Assembly: GCF_009687885.1 (NCBI RefSeq)
Contig: NZ_BLAF01000043.1
Span: 1-64,000, forward strand
Origin: Acrocarpospora pleiomorpha
Lineage (GTDB): Bacteria; Actinomycetota; Actinomycetes; Streptosporangiales; Streptosporangiaceae
Reading direction: 5' to 3'
Length of the DNA: 64,000 bases
The notes under the pieces: model-generated
Told to the model about the DNA's origin: nothing
The model's input: only the letters and a program-made list of their open reading frames with translations
Database searches by the model: none
Shown here: in pieces, positions 1 to 8,632 of the stretch
Layout: each line of letters starts with the position of its first letter
Numbering within the stretch: position 1 is the stretch's first letter
Translations under genes and position numbers: made by a program

Positions 1-665
1 CCACCCGCCCTTTGGACCGCTCGCGCTCGGCCCCATCGGCCTCCGGCCTCGCGAACAGCCTCCGGCCCGGAAGCCGGGCCTTAGCCAGGCCCGGCTCCAA
101 CACCCTCCCCTGAAACGCTGAGCAGATGTCACGGGTCGTCGCGCCCTCGCGCAGGAACCCACCGTCCACGGCGATGTCGGAAACGCCGAGATCCCCGATC
201 AACTCGAGGTGACCAGCTCTCCGGCCGCTCACACACGCGTTGACCCCAGGTCCTCGCGCAAGCTCCTGGTGGTTTGTCCTGCCGGCCGCTCGCGCACGCG
301 TTGACCCCAGGCCCGTGGATCGCCGCGATCCGCCCCCGCCCGACGCGGTGCAGGTGGCTGACGGCGGCGGTATAGGCCCCCGCGCCGTTCTCCGCCTCCA
401 CGGCGGGCACCGAGGCGGCGGTCGCGCTGAGCGACACCACCTGCGGGCAGCGGCGCTGAAACCGCACCGCGAGCTCCGGCGTGACGCCGACCAGGACCGC
501 GCCGACCGTCACCTGCTCCGCGACCGCGTCGACGAACTCCGCCGCGCCCGCCATGCGGCCCGCGTGGATCCGCAGATGCACGCCACTGCCGTCGAGCGCC
601 GCCACCCGCTCCTGCGAAAGCAGGCTACGCAGCCGTCTACCCCAGGTGTCGCCTCTGCTCAGCAT
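1..665 (-). pseudogene. LacI-type regulator relic, frame-broken
   Basis: Reading leftwards from 665, the frame matches the ligand-binding half of LacI-family regulators, including the family pattern GRGRIAAIHGP followed by NACASGR. The N-terminal helix-turn-helix and first part of the sensor domain are absent, so the gene is truncated. The frame then fails at a 61-bp tandem duplication (222-311). Because 61 is not a multiple of 3, everything after it reads out of frame and stops at 129. In the other frame the family-like sequence resumes (ERRAGHL-type spacing, then DIAVDGGFLREGATTRD) and runs on to about position 70. The family call rests on the C-terminal signature only. Confidence 0.55.
222..311. 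repeat. 61-bp-spaced direct repeat in the regulator relic
   Basis: A 29-base sequence at 222-250 recurs at 283-311 with two mismatches. The offset of 61 bp shifts the reading frame of the LacI-type relic and is the visible cause of its inactivation. Confidence 0.75.
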
Positions 666-1050
666 GCAGCCGGGGCACAGTCATGTCTGGCGGGTTCTCC
701 GATCTCCCTGGCACCCCAGCGGCCTCCGCTGCACCGCCGACTCCTCCCAGCCCGACCAATCCGGGTTCAAACGCGCGACGAAGTCCAGATAGAGGGACAG
801 TCCATCCCGCCGCTCAAGACCCAAGGCAAAGAAGTGCTCGCAAGCGTCTGGCTAGTCGTTTGAAAGCGAGATCAACAAAATCACCAGAGTCTTCACCGAC
901 AACACCCAGAAGGCCCAGAGGGCTTCAAACCAGCCCACCCACCCACTACCTTGATCGGTACTCCCACTAAAGGAGGGCTCCCGTGCCCCCACCCCGGCCC
1001 CCCACCACACCAGCAACACTCCCGGGGTTCCGCACGACCACCGACCTCAG

Positions 1051-1080
1051 CATCGGCATCGGCATCGGCATCGGCATCGG
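1051..1080. repeat. Hexanucleotide microsatellite (CATCGG)x5
   Basis: Five perfect tandem copies of CATCGG. It immediately precedes the first units of the 27-bp array, and no gene here is supported on either strand. Confidence 0.9.
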
Positions 1081-1580
1081 AGCCACGATCACCAAACCCA
1101 GCCCCACAACAACGGCAACCAACCCCGAACCCAAAACCGGGGCAACCAACGCCGCTGGCGAAGTCACGGCAGCCGACCCTGAGAACGCCCAGCAGAATGA
1201 GCATGTTGCCGGGTCACTCGCCGTTCCCCCGCACCGCTCACGCAGGTGGGGGTTCTCACCACACCGGCACCAACAACCTCAAGCACAACCCGCCACATGC
1301 TTCAAGAACGAAGCCAGGGCAACCACCCCAGAAAACGAAACCACGGCAACCAACCCCGAACCCAAAACCAGGGCAGCCACCTGCAACAGCAAACCTGCGG
1401 CAACGAACCCCAAGAACAAAACCGCAGCAACCAACCCTGGACCCAAAACCGGGGCAACTACCCGCAAATACAAAGCCGCAGCAACCAACCCCGAAATCGG
1501 AACCGGCGCAACCAACCCTGGGCACGAAACCGGGACAATCAACCGTAAAAACGAAACCAGGGCAACCAACCCTGGGGGCG
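1080..1580. repeat. 27-bp tandem repeat array, interrupted
   Basis: Ten consecutive 27-bp units run from 1311 to 1580, with about four more degenerate units at 1080-1187. In one forward frame each unit encodes a nonapeptide of the type KPGQPTPNP. Other frames are also open, so openness is not evidence of translation. No ribosome binding site or recognisable domain accompanies the frame. The 123 bp between the two blocks hold copy A of a dispersed repeat (see 1188-1274). I treat this as non-coding repeat DNA, with a repetitive surface-type protein as a weak alternative. Confidence 0.7.
1188..1274. repeat. Dispersed ~88-bp repeat, copy A
   Basis: This segment aligns over its whole length with 29762-29850 and 29921-30008. 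All three share CAGNNTGANCANGT near the left end, ACTCGCCGT in the middle, TCACGCAGG and then CACCGGC/CACCGAC near the right end. It interrupts the 27-bp array. Confidence 0.7.
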
Positions 1581-1600
1581 TGGGGGGCTTCGCCCCCCAC
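1580..1600 (-). terminator. GC-rich hairpin downstream of tRNA-Leu
   Basis: GTGGGGGGC and GCCCCCCAC form a perfect 9-bp stem with a 3-base loop, about 95 bases beyond the 3' end of the tRNA gene. There is no T-run, so termination is a guess from position and structure. A second G/C-rich imperfect hairpin follows at about 1602-1630. Confidence 0.4.
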
Positions 1601-1694
1601 AGCGGGGGGTTCGGGGGGTCGTCCCCCCGTGTAACGACGAGACGACCAAGGGGAGGAAGCCAAAGACTTCCGACCAGCCAACCCCTGCGTCGAG

Positions 1695-1777
1695 TGGGCA
1701 AGGGGGGAGTTGAACCCCCACGTCCTTTCGGACACACGGACCTGAACCGTGCGCGTCTGCCATTCCGCCACTTGCCC
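1695..1777 (-). tRNA. tRNA-Leu (anticodon CAG)
   Basis: Read on the minus strand, the acceptor stem GGGCAAG pairs with CTTGCCC. The anticodon stem CACGG/CCGTG encloses the loop TTCAGGT, giving anticodon CAG. The long variable arm (GTGTCCGAAAGGACG) and TTCAACT T-loop identify a class II leucine tRNA. The 3' CCA is not encoded. A tRNA-Leu next to fhaA is a conserved neighbourhood in actinobacteria. Confidence 0.95.
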
Positions 1778-1885
1778 GTTGCGGATGCCCCCGTCTCCAG
1801 GTGCTGTGAAAGGTTAGCACGGAACCGCCAGTGCTACTGAACCCGGATACGATCCCTGTAGACGATGGAGGAAGGGAGGTAACCG

Positions 1886-2626
1886 GTGGGAGTCCTTCAG
1901 CGCTTCGAGCGGAGGCTCGAAGGCTTGGTTGAAGGCGCCTTTGCACGCGCGTTCAAGTCCGACCTTCAACCGGTCGAGGTCGCCAGTGCCGTTCAGCGAG
2001 AGATGGACGAGCGGGCCGCGATCGTCGCTCAGGGCCGCACGCTCGTGCCGAACGACTTCGTGGTGGAACTGTCCACGACCGACAGCGAACGGCTGGAGGT
2101 GTATGCGGACAGCATCAGTCACGAGCTGGCCAACCTCGCCAGGGAGTATGCCAAGGAGCAGGGGTATTCGTTCGTGGGCCCGGTCCGGGTGCGGTTCGAG
2201 ACGGCCGACGACCTCGCGGTCGGGCTGTTCCGGATCCGTTCGGGTGTGATCCGGGGCGCGACGGTGGAGCAGGACGAGATCCGCCAGCCGGTGAGCGATG
2301 TGCCCGCCGGTCGGTCGAGCGCGTTCGGCGGCCATCCCCGGCTGCTGGTTTCCACCCAGGACGACCCGCAGGGCCAGCGGTCCTACGAGTTGACGACGCC
2401 GGTCACACTGCTCGGTCGTGGTACCGATTGTGATCTACGGCTGGTGGATCCGGGCGTATCGCGGCATCATGCCGAGCTACGGGTCGAAGGTCAGCTGGTC
2501 GTCCTGGTTGATCTTGGCTCCACGAACGGCACTTTCGTCAACGGGCAACCGGTCCGCAGGGTCGAGATGCAAGACGGGACGAGGGTGACACTAGGTCGCA
2601 CGACTCTAGTGTTCAGGCGCGATTAG
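1886..2626 (+). CDS. fhaA: FHA-domain protein FhaA
   Basis: A 246-aa cytoplasmic adaptor that binds phosphothreonine on partners of the PknA/PknB kinases and links them to cell-wall synthesis. Residues 1-125 are the FhaA-type N-terminal domain (DUF3662; begins MGVLQRFERRLEGLVEG). A variable linker follows, then a C-terminal FHA domain from about 165 with the GR, SRHH and STNGTFVNG signatures. The GTG start is preceded by a strong site (GGGAGG, 1874-1879). It opens an operon with fhaB 17 bp downstream. It is shorter than the mycobacterial protein because the linker is short. Confidence 0.95.
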   Translation: MGVLQRFERRLEGLVEGAFARAFKSDLQPVEVASAVQREMDERAAIVAQGRTLVPNDFVVELSTTDSERLEVYADSISHELANLAREYAKEQGYSFVGPVRVRFETADDLAVGLFRIRSGVIRGATVEQDEIRQPVSDVPAGRSSAFGGHPRLLVSTQDDPQGQRSYELTTPVTLLGRGTDCDLRLVDPGVSRHHAELRVEGQLVVLVDLGSTNGTFVNGQPVRRVEMQDGTRVTLGRTTLVFRRD

Positions 2627-2643
2627 AGGTAGACAAACGGTCC

Positions 2644-3108
2644 ATGTCCGAGCTCACGCTGCTGCTGATCCGGCTCGCCTTCCTGGCGGTGCTGTGGTTC
2701 TTTGTCATTGCCGCGGTCGGTGTGATCCGGACAGACTTGTTCGGTCCACGCACGGCTCCGGCTACGGCACGGAAGCCACCCAAACCGGCTAAACCGGTGT
2801 CGAAGCCCAAGAGGGGGGAACCTCGTCAAATGGTCGTCGTCGGCGGCCCCCTGCAAGGGACCATCATCAACCTCACGGAGACGCCCATCACCATCGGCCG
2901 GGCGACTGACGCCACGCTCGTCCTCAGCGACGACTACGCTTCGAGCCGGCACGCCCGGCTCTTCCCCCAGGACGGCCAGTGGATCGTGGAAGACCTCGGT
3001 TCGACCAACGGCACGTACCTCGACCGTTCCAAAGTGACCCGCCCGATGCCGGTGCCCCTCGGAACTCCGATTCGCATCGGCAAGACCGTCATCGAATTGC
3101 GCAAATGA
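2644..3108 (+). CDS. fhaB: FHA-domain membrane protein FhaB (FipA)
   Basis: A 154-aa protein with one N-terminal membrane helix (residues 5-27), a basic proline/lysine linker (40-58) and a C-terminal FHA domain (62-154) with the IGRATDA, SSRHARL and STNGTYLD motifs. It is a PknB-phosphorylation reader that helps place the septal wall machinery. Its stop overlaps the pstP start in ATGA, so translation is probably coupled. Confidence 0.95.
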   Translation: MSELTLLLIRLAFLAVLWFFVIAAVGVIRTDLFGPRTAPATARKPPKPAKPVSKPKRGEPRQMVVVGGPLQGTIINLTETPITIGRATDATLVLSDDYASSRHARLFPQDGQWIVEDLGSTNGTYLDRSKVTRPMPVPLGTPIRIGKTVIELRK

Positions 3109-4370
3109 CAATCGCACTCCGCTACGCCGCCCGCTCGGACGTCGGCCTCCTCCGCGAAGGGAACGAGGACTCGGCGTACGCTAGCGGCCGCCTGCTTGCC
3201 GTCGCCGACGGCATGGGCGGGCATGCTCACGGTGAGGTGGCCAGCTCGGTCGCCATCGCCGCATTGTCGTCCTTGGACAAGGACGCCTACGGGAGTGATC
3301 TGCTCGGCACAATCGAGGCAGCGGTCCGTGACGCCAACCATCAGCTGCATTCGATGGTCGCCCGCGATCCGAGCCTCAAGGGCATGGGTACCACGCTCAC
3401 CGCGATGTTGTGGAACGGCACCAGGTTCGCGCTCGTCCATGTGGGCGACTCGCGGGCCTATCTGTTGCGCAGCGGCGAGCTCTACCAGATCACCCACGAC
3501 CATACGCTCGTGCAGTCGCTGGTGGATGACGGCCGGATCACCCAGGAAGAGGCCGCCAACCACCCGCAACGCTCGATCCTGCTGCGCGCCCTCGACGGCA
3601 GCGGTGAGGTCGACCCCGACCTGCAGGACCGGGAAGCCCAGCTGGGCGACCGTTACCTGCTGTGCTCGGACGGCCTGTCCACCGTCGTGAGCGCCGAGAC
3701 CCTGCACCACACGCTGTCGACGATCGACGATCCCGACGATGTGGTGCGCCAGCTCATCGACCTCGCGAACCGGGGCGGCGGGCCGGACAACATCACCTGC
3801 GTGGTGGCCGACGTCATGGAGATCGATGACGTGCAGCCGCACAACCACGCCGCGGCGGTGGTGGGCGCCGCCGGCTCTGGCCGGGTGCGCTCCGCGCCGC
3901 CGGACACCCCGGCCGGCCGCGCCGCGACCGTGACCGCGCCGCAACCGGTGATCATCGACCTGGACGGCGAACCGGCGCCGGAGGCCCTGGCCTCCGGCCG
4001 CCGGGCCCGGAAACGACGATCGTGGCCGGTTCTGGTCAGTCTGCTGGTTGTTTTCGCCGCCGCGCTCGGGCTCGGCGGCTATTACGGTTATCAGTGGACT
4101 CAACAGCAGTTCTACGTCGGCGCGGAAGGCGACAAGCTGGTCGTCTTCCAGGGTGTCAACGCCGACTTGGGCATCGTGTCGCTCAAGCACATCGTGCACG
4201 ACCCCAAACTGTCGGTCTCCGCGCTGCCTCCGGTGGAGCAGGCCCGGGTCCGCGGCACCATCCCTGTCGACAGCCTGGAAGCCGGAAAGGAACGGATCTT
4301 GACGCTGCAGGGCACCGTCAAGACCCCGGAACCGTCCGCGTCGCCCTCCCCGACGGAGTCGGGTAAGTGA
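3105..4370 (+). CDS. pstP: PP2C Ser/Thr protein phosphatase PstP
   Basis: This 421-aa phosphatase reverses PknA/PknB phosphorylation. The PP2C domain spans about residues 1-235 with the metal-binding motifs REGNEDS, ADGMGGHAHGE, GDSRAYL, CSDGLS and GGPDNITC. A juxtamembrane linker leads to one membrane helix (about 307-328) and an extracellular tail of about 90 residues ending in a Ser/Pro stretch. The ATG at 3105 overlaps the fhaB stop. A longer upstream frame exists but lies inside fhaB. Confidence 0.95.
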   Translation: MTIALRYAARSDVGLLREGNEDSAYASGRLLAVADGMGGHAHGEVASSVAIAALSSLDKDAYGSDLLGTIEAAVRDANHQLHSMVARDPSLKGMGTTLTAMLWNGTRFALVHVGDSRAYLLRSGELYQITHDHTLVQSLVDDGRITQEEAANHPQRSILLRALDGSGEVDPDLQDREAQLGDRYLLCSDGLSTVVSAETLHHTLSTIDDPDDVVRQLIDLANRGGGPDNITCVVADVMEIDDVQPHNHAAAVVGAAGSGRVRSAPPDTPAGRAATVTAPQPVIIDLDGEPAPEALASGRRARKRRSWPVLVSLLVVFAAALGLGGYYGYQWTQQQFYVGAEGDKLVVFQGVNADLGIVSLKHIVHDPKLSVSALPPVEQARVRGTIPVDSLEAGKERILTLQGTVKTPEPSASPSPTESGK

Positions 4371-5755
4371 CCGCGGCGCCGGCGGTCGAGGTCGCGCCCG
4401 TCCCCATGACCGCGAAGCGGCGGGGGGCGCAGCTCGCGATGCTCGCCTTCGCCATCGCCGTCGTGATGGTCGCGTATGCGAGCGTCGGTCTCGGCTTGGA
4501 CGGGAAGATCCCCGCCGGCATGCTGACCTACGGCCTCGGGCTCGGTGGCTTGATGGTCGCCGCCTACCTGGTGCTGGCCAGGTTCGCCCCGTGGGCCGAC
4601 CCCCTGCTGCTCCCGCTGGTGACGCTGGTCAACGGGATCGGCCTGGTGGTCATCTACCGGATCGAGCAGGCCGGCCAGCCCGGTGCCTCGGCCACCAACC
4701 AGCTCTTCTGGACGGCGCTCGGCGTGGTCATGTTCTCCGCGACTCTGATCGTGTTGAAGGACCACCGCGCCTTGCAGCGCCTCACGTACACGATGGGCTT
4801 TGTCGGCTTGGGGCTGCTGGTGCTCCCGCTGGTGCCGTTCATCGGCAAGGAGATCAACGGCGCCCGGATCTGGATCGGCGTCGGCGGTTTCACCATCCAG
4901 CCCGCCGAGTTCGCCAAGCTCGCGCTGGTGGTGTTCTTCGCCGGTTACCTGGTCGCCAAGCGGGACGTGCTGGCGCTGGCCGGGCGGCGGCTGCTCTTCA
5001 TCGATCTGCCCCGGGCCCGTGACCTCGGCCCGGTCCTGATCACCTGGGGCTTCAGCCTGGCCGTGCTGATCCTGCAGAAGGACCTGGGCAGCTCGCTGCT
5101 GCTGTTCGGCACGTTCATCGTGATGCTCTACATCGCGACCCAGCGCACCTCATGGGTGCTCATCGGCGTGCTGCTCTTCCTCGGCGGCGCGATCCTGGCC
5201 GGGCAGGTCTTCGACCACGTGGCGGCCCGGTTCGAGGTGTTCCTCCAACCCGAGTCGGCGGAGCTTTACGACCGCGAACTCGGCGGCAGCTACCAGCTCA
5301 TGCAGGGCCTGTTCGGCCTCGGCTCCGGCGGCATCCTCGGCACCGGCCTCGGTGAAGGCCACCCCGATCTGATCCCGCTGTCGTTCTCGGACTTCATCTT
5401 CGCCGCGGCCGGCGAGGAGCTCGGCCTGACCGGCCTGATGGCGCTGCTGATGGTGTACGCGCTGATCGTCGAGCGGGGCCTGCGCACCGCGATCGCGGCC
5501 AGGGACCCGTTCTCCAAGCTGCTGGCGGGCGGCCTGTCCTTCATTCTGGCCTGGCAGGTGTTCATCATCGTCGGCGGTGTCACCAACCTGATCCCGCTGA
5601 CCGGCCTGGTGACTCCGTTCATGTCGGCGGGCGGCTCCGCGCTCCTGGCTAACTGGATCCTTATCGCCCTGCTGGTACGCATGTCAGACGCGGCCCGCAG
5701 ACCGCCGCCCCAGGCCATCCAGGACGAGGGACTGACACAGGTGTTCCAGCGATGA
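4367..5755 (+). CDS. rodA: SEDS peptidoglycan glycosyltransferase RodA
   Basis: This 462-aa integral membrane protein has ten or more helices and polymerises lipid II into glycan strands with its partner PbpA. SEDS hallmarks include the GARIWI stretch, QPAEFAKLALV, the QKDLGSSLLLFG segment carrying the catalytic Asp region, and the C-terminal NLIPLTGLVTPFMSAGGSALL signature. The GTG start overlaps the pstP stop (GTGA), and its own stop overlaps the pbpA start. Confidence 0.95.
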   Translation: MTAAPAVEVAPVPMTAKRRGAQLAMLAFAIAVVMVAYASVGLGLDGKIPAGMLTYGLGLGGLMVAAYLVLARFAPWADPLLLPLVTLVNGIGLVVIYRIEQAGQPGASATNQLFWTALGVVMFSATLIVLKDHRALQRLTYTMGFVGLGLLVLPLVPFIGKEINGARIWIGVGGFTIQPAEFAKLALVVFFAGYLVAKRDVLALAGRRLLFIDLPRARDLGPVLITWGFSLAVLILQKDLGSSLLLFGTFIVMLYIATQRTSWVLIGVLLFLGGAILAGQVFDHVAARFEVFLQPESAELYDRELGGSYQLMQGLFGLGSGGILGTGLGEGHPDLIPLSFSDFIFAAAGEELGLTGLMALLMVYALIVERGLRTAIAARDPFSKLLAGGLSFILAWQVFIIVGGVTNLIPLTGLVTPFMSAGGSALLANWILIALLVRMSDAARRPPPQAIQDEGLTQVFQR

Positions 5756-7212
5756 ACGGTACTCTGAAGCGCGCCGCCCTGGCCTGCCTGCTCATGTTCG
5801 GCCTGCTGATGCTCAACGTGAACTATCTGGGCGCGGTCAAGGCGGAGGACTACCGCACCGACGCGCGCAACCAGCGCGCCTTCTACGCCCGCTACAGCGT
5901 CGACCGGGGTTGGATCACCGCCGACAACGGCAAGACGACGCTGGCCAAGACGGTGGAGACCGACAGCGACTACCGCTTCGAGCGGCAGTACCCGAACGGC
6001 AAGATGTATGCCCACATTCTTGGCTTCTTCGCGCCGGAGAGCTCCCGCGGGATCGAGTTGGCGGCCGGCAAGTACCTCGACGGCAGCCACCCTGACCTGC
6101 TGGTCCGGCGCGCGATCGACTTCATCAGCAACGAGCCCCCGAAGGGCGCCAGCGTCGATCTGACGATCATCCCCAAGGCGCAGGAGGTCGCGTACAACGC
6201 GCTGCGGGCCAGTGGCAAGCGGGGCGCGATCGTGGCGATGAACCCCCGGACGGGCGCCGTCCAGGTGATGGTGTCGCTGCCGACCTACGACCCGAACACC
6301 ATCGCGGTGCCGAACAAGTCGACGGCCGCCAAGGCGTACAACAAGCTGGACGCCGATGAGCAGGACCCGCTGCTGAACCGGGCCACCGAGAAGACCTACC
6401 CGCCGGGTTCGACGTTCAAGGTGGTGACCGCGGCCGAGTTCCTGGAGGACGACCCCAGCCGCACCCCGGAGACGCAGGTGGCCGCGCCGCAGGTGCTGGA
6501 TCTGCCGCAGACCACGGTCGGCCTGCCCAACTACGGCGGCGCCGCCTGCGGCGGCGGCCAGGTCTCCCTGCGGTACGCGCTGGAGCGCTCGTGCAACACG
6601 CCGTTCGCCAAGTTCGGCATGGAGCTGGGCTGGGACAAGATGCGCGAGCAGGCCGCCAAGTTCGGCATGGGCGAGCCGATCCCGTTCACGCTGCCGGTGG
6701 CCAAGAGCGACATCGGCCCGGAGGAGGAGCTGGCGGCCCTCGCCCAGCTCTCCATCGGCCAGCGCAACAACCAGATGACGCCGCTGCAGATGCTGCTGGT
6801 CGCGGCCGGCATCGCCAACAACGGCGAGGTCATGAAGCCGTACCTGATCAACAAGATCGTCGGCCCGGACGGCGGGGTGCTGGACGAGACCGAGCCTGAC
6901 CCGATGTCGGAGGCGGTCAGCTCCGAGGTGGCCGGCAAGCTGAAGGACATGATGGTCTCGGTCGTGCAGGCCGGCACCGCGACCGCCGCGCAGATCCCGG
7001 GCGTGAGCGTGGCCGGGAAGACCGGCACCGCCGAGCACGGGAACAGTCCCTCGCCGCACGCCTGGTTTATCGGCTTCGCCCCGGCCGACAACCCCGAGGT
7101 CGCGGTCTGCGTCTTCATCGAGTCCGGCAGCGCCGGCACCGACGCCACCGGCGGCCACACGGCCGCGCCGCTGGCCAAGGACGTGATGCAGGCGGTGCTG
7201 TCGGCGAAATGA
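5752..7212 (+). CDS. pbpA: Class B penicillin-binding protein PbpA
   Basis: A 486-aa transpeptidase anchored by one N-terminal membrane helix (residues 7-28). The three active-site motifs are intact: S220-T-F-K, S280-C-N and K423-T-G. A pedestal domain precedes the catalytic domain. It crosslinks the glycan made by RodA, encoded immediately upstream with a 4-bp overlap. In the mycobacterial homologue an extracellular or juxtamembrane Thr is a PknB target; I did not assign one here. Confidence 0.95.
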   Translation: MNGTLKRAALACLLMFGLLMLNVNYLGAVKAEDYRTDARNQRAFYARYSVDRGWITADNGKTTLAKTVETDSDYRFERQYPNGKMYAHILGFFAPESSRGIELAAGKYLDGSHPDLLVRRAIDFISNEPPKGASVDLTIIPKAQEVAYNALRASGKRGAIVAMNPRTGAVQVMVSLPTYDPNTIAVPNKSTAAKAYNKLDADEQDPLLNRATEKTYPPGSTFKVVTAAEFLEDDPSRTPETQVAAPQVLDLPQTTVGLPNYGGAACGGGQVSLRYALERSCNTPFAKFGMELGWDKMREQAAKFGMGEPIPFTLPVAKSDIGPEEELAALAQLSIGQRNNQMTPLQMLLVAAGIANNGEVMKPYLINKIVGPDGGVLDETEPDPMSEAVSSEVAGKLKDMMVSVVQAGTATAAQIPGVSVAGKTGTAEHGNSPSPHAWFIGFAPADNPEVAVCVFIESGSAGTDATGGHTAAPLAKDVMQAVLSAK

Positions 7213-8564
7213 GCCATCCTCTGCTCGGTAATCGTTACCGGCTCACCGCCCGTATCGCCGCCGGGGGGATGGGCGAGGTGTGGCGCGGCACCGACGAGCT
7301 GCTGCACCGCGAGGTGGCGGTGAAGCTGCTGCGGGCGCACGTGGCCGCCGACCCCGCGTTCCGGGAACGGTTCCGCAGCGAGGCCCGGTTCACCGCGGGC
7401 CTGACGGACGCCGCCATTGCCCAGGTCTTCGACTACGGCGAGGAGGACGACACCGCCTACCTGGTGATGGAGCTGGTGCACGGCGAGCCGCTGTCGGCGA
7501 TCCTGGCCAGGAACGGGCGGCTGAGCGCGGAGGTCACGCTGGACGTGATCGCGCAGTCCGCGCGGGGCCTGAACGTGGCGCACCGGGCGGGCATCATCCA
7601 CCGGGACATCAAGCCGGGCAACCTGCTGATCACCGACTCCGGCATGGTGAAGATCACCGATTTCGGCATCGCCCGGGCGCTGGAGGCGGCGCCGGTGACC
7701 CAGACCGGGACCGTGCTGGGCACCGCGCAGTACGTGAGCCCCGAGCAGGCCTCCGGCACCACGCTCACCCCGGCCACCGACATCTACTCGCTGGGCGTGG
7801 TGGCCTACGAGTGCCTGGCCGGCCGGCCGCCGTTCACGGCCGAGACGCAGGTGGCCATCGCGCTGCACCATCTCAACGATCCGCCGCCGCCGCTGCCGGA
7901 CAGCGTGCCGCCGCCGCTGCGCGGCCTGGTGGCAGCGATGCTCGCGAAGGATCCGGCCATGCGGCCGGCCAGCGCCCGGGAGCTCGGCGACCGGGCGCTC
8001 GTGCTGCGCGACTCCCTCGCCGGGGGTGGCAGCCAGGCCCTGAGCACGCTCACCGATCCGTCCGGTTTCCCGGTGACCGGCGGCCTGACCCGGGTCGGCT
8101 CGCCGCCGTCCGGCGGCCCCGGCACCCGTACGGCTCCCGCGCTGCCGCCCACGCCGCCGCCCCCGCGCCGGAGGTCGCCACTCCTGGCGTTCACCCTCGC
8201 GGGTGTTGCCTTGGCCCTCGGTCTGGGCACTGTTGCCATCATGGAATTGCGGGACCCGGGCAGACCGGCGAATGAGGGCAAACCTACGCAGGTCATCCCT
8301 GTTTCACAGGTACCCACGCCCAAGAAATCACCGTCACCGAAGGCGTCCAAGCCCACGCCAACGGTGCCGTCGGCCCGTCCGACACCGCCCCCGTCGGCTA
8401 CCGTTAGCACGACGGCGACTCCTACGCCAAGTCCGTCGCCGTCTCCGTCCCCGACTCCCACCCCGACCCCGACGCCGAGCGAGACTCTGACGCCAAGTGA
8501 GACTCCACCAACCCCCTCAATTACCCCAAGCGCCTCGACCCTCTCCAATGAGGAGACGCCATGA
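7209..8564 (+). CDS. pknA: Ser/Thr protein kinase PknA
   Basis: A 451-aa receptor-type kinase. The catalytic domain (about 8-265) has the glycine loop (IAAGGMGEVW), the VAVKLL lysine, HRDIKPGN and DFG, and an SPEQA activation segment end. A Pro-rich linker leads to one membrane helix (about 322-344), then a low-complexity Thr/Pro/Ser tail with no PASTA repeats, as in other PknA proteins. It overlaps pbpA by 4 bp. Its stop overlaps a 23-codon ORF that leads into pknB. Confidence 0.95.
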   Translation: MSHPLLGNRYRLTARIAAGGMGEVWRGTDELLHREVAVKLLRAHVAADPAFRERFRSEARFTAGLTDAAIAQVFDYGEEDDTAYLVMELVHGEPLSAILARNGRLSAEVTLDVIAQSARGLNVAHRAGIIHRDIKPGNLLITDSGMVKITDFGIARALEAAPVTQTGTVLGTAQYVSPEQASGTTLTPATDIYSLGVVAYECLAGRPPFTAETQVAIALHHLNDPPPPLPDSVPPPLRGLVAAMLAKDPAMRPASARELGDRALVLRDSLAGGGSQALSTLTDPSGFPVTGGLTRVGSPPSGGPGTRTAPALPPTPPPPRRRSPLLAFTLAGVALALGLGTVAIMELRDPGRPANEGKPTQVIPVSQVPTPKKSPSPKASKPTPTVPSARPTPPPSATVSTTATPTPSPSPSPSPTPTPTPTPSETLTPSETPPTPSITPSASTLSNEETP

Positions 8565-8632
8565 CGTACGGGGTCGATGATGGACACCGGCGGCACCCCA
8601 AGATGAACGGCAAGGGACAGTGCAGGAAATGA
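8561..8632 (+). CDS. 23-codon ORF coupling pknA to pknB (putative)
   Basis: An ATG overlapping the pknA stop (ATGA) opens a 23-codon frame, MTYGVDDGH...GQCRK. Its stop overlaps an in-frame ATG of pknB (AAATGA, 8629-8632). The peptide is basic and has no known domain. The double overlap could let ribosomes pass from pknA to pknB. It may equally be chance, since a start at 8620 is also possible for pknB. Confidence 0.35.
   Translation: MTYGVDDGHRRHPKMNGKGQCRK

Noticed and set aside
1051..1580. CRISPR array
   Set aside because: Repeats are contiguous 27-bp units with no unique spacers, and no cas genes are present in the window.
951..1840. Long open frames on both strands across the 27-bp array
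   Set aside because: Several frames are open because of the repeat and base composition; no ribosome binding site, signal or domain supports any of them.
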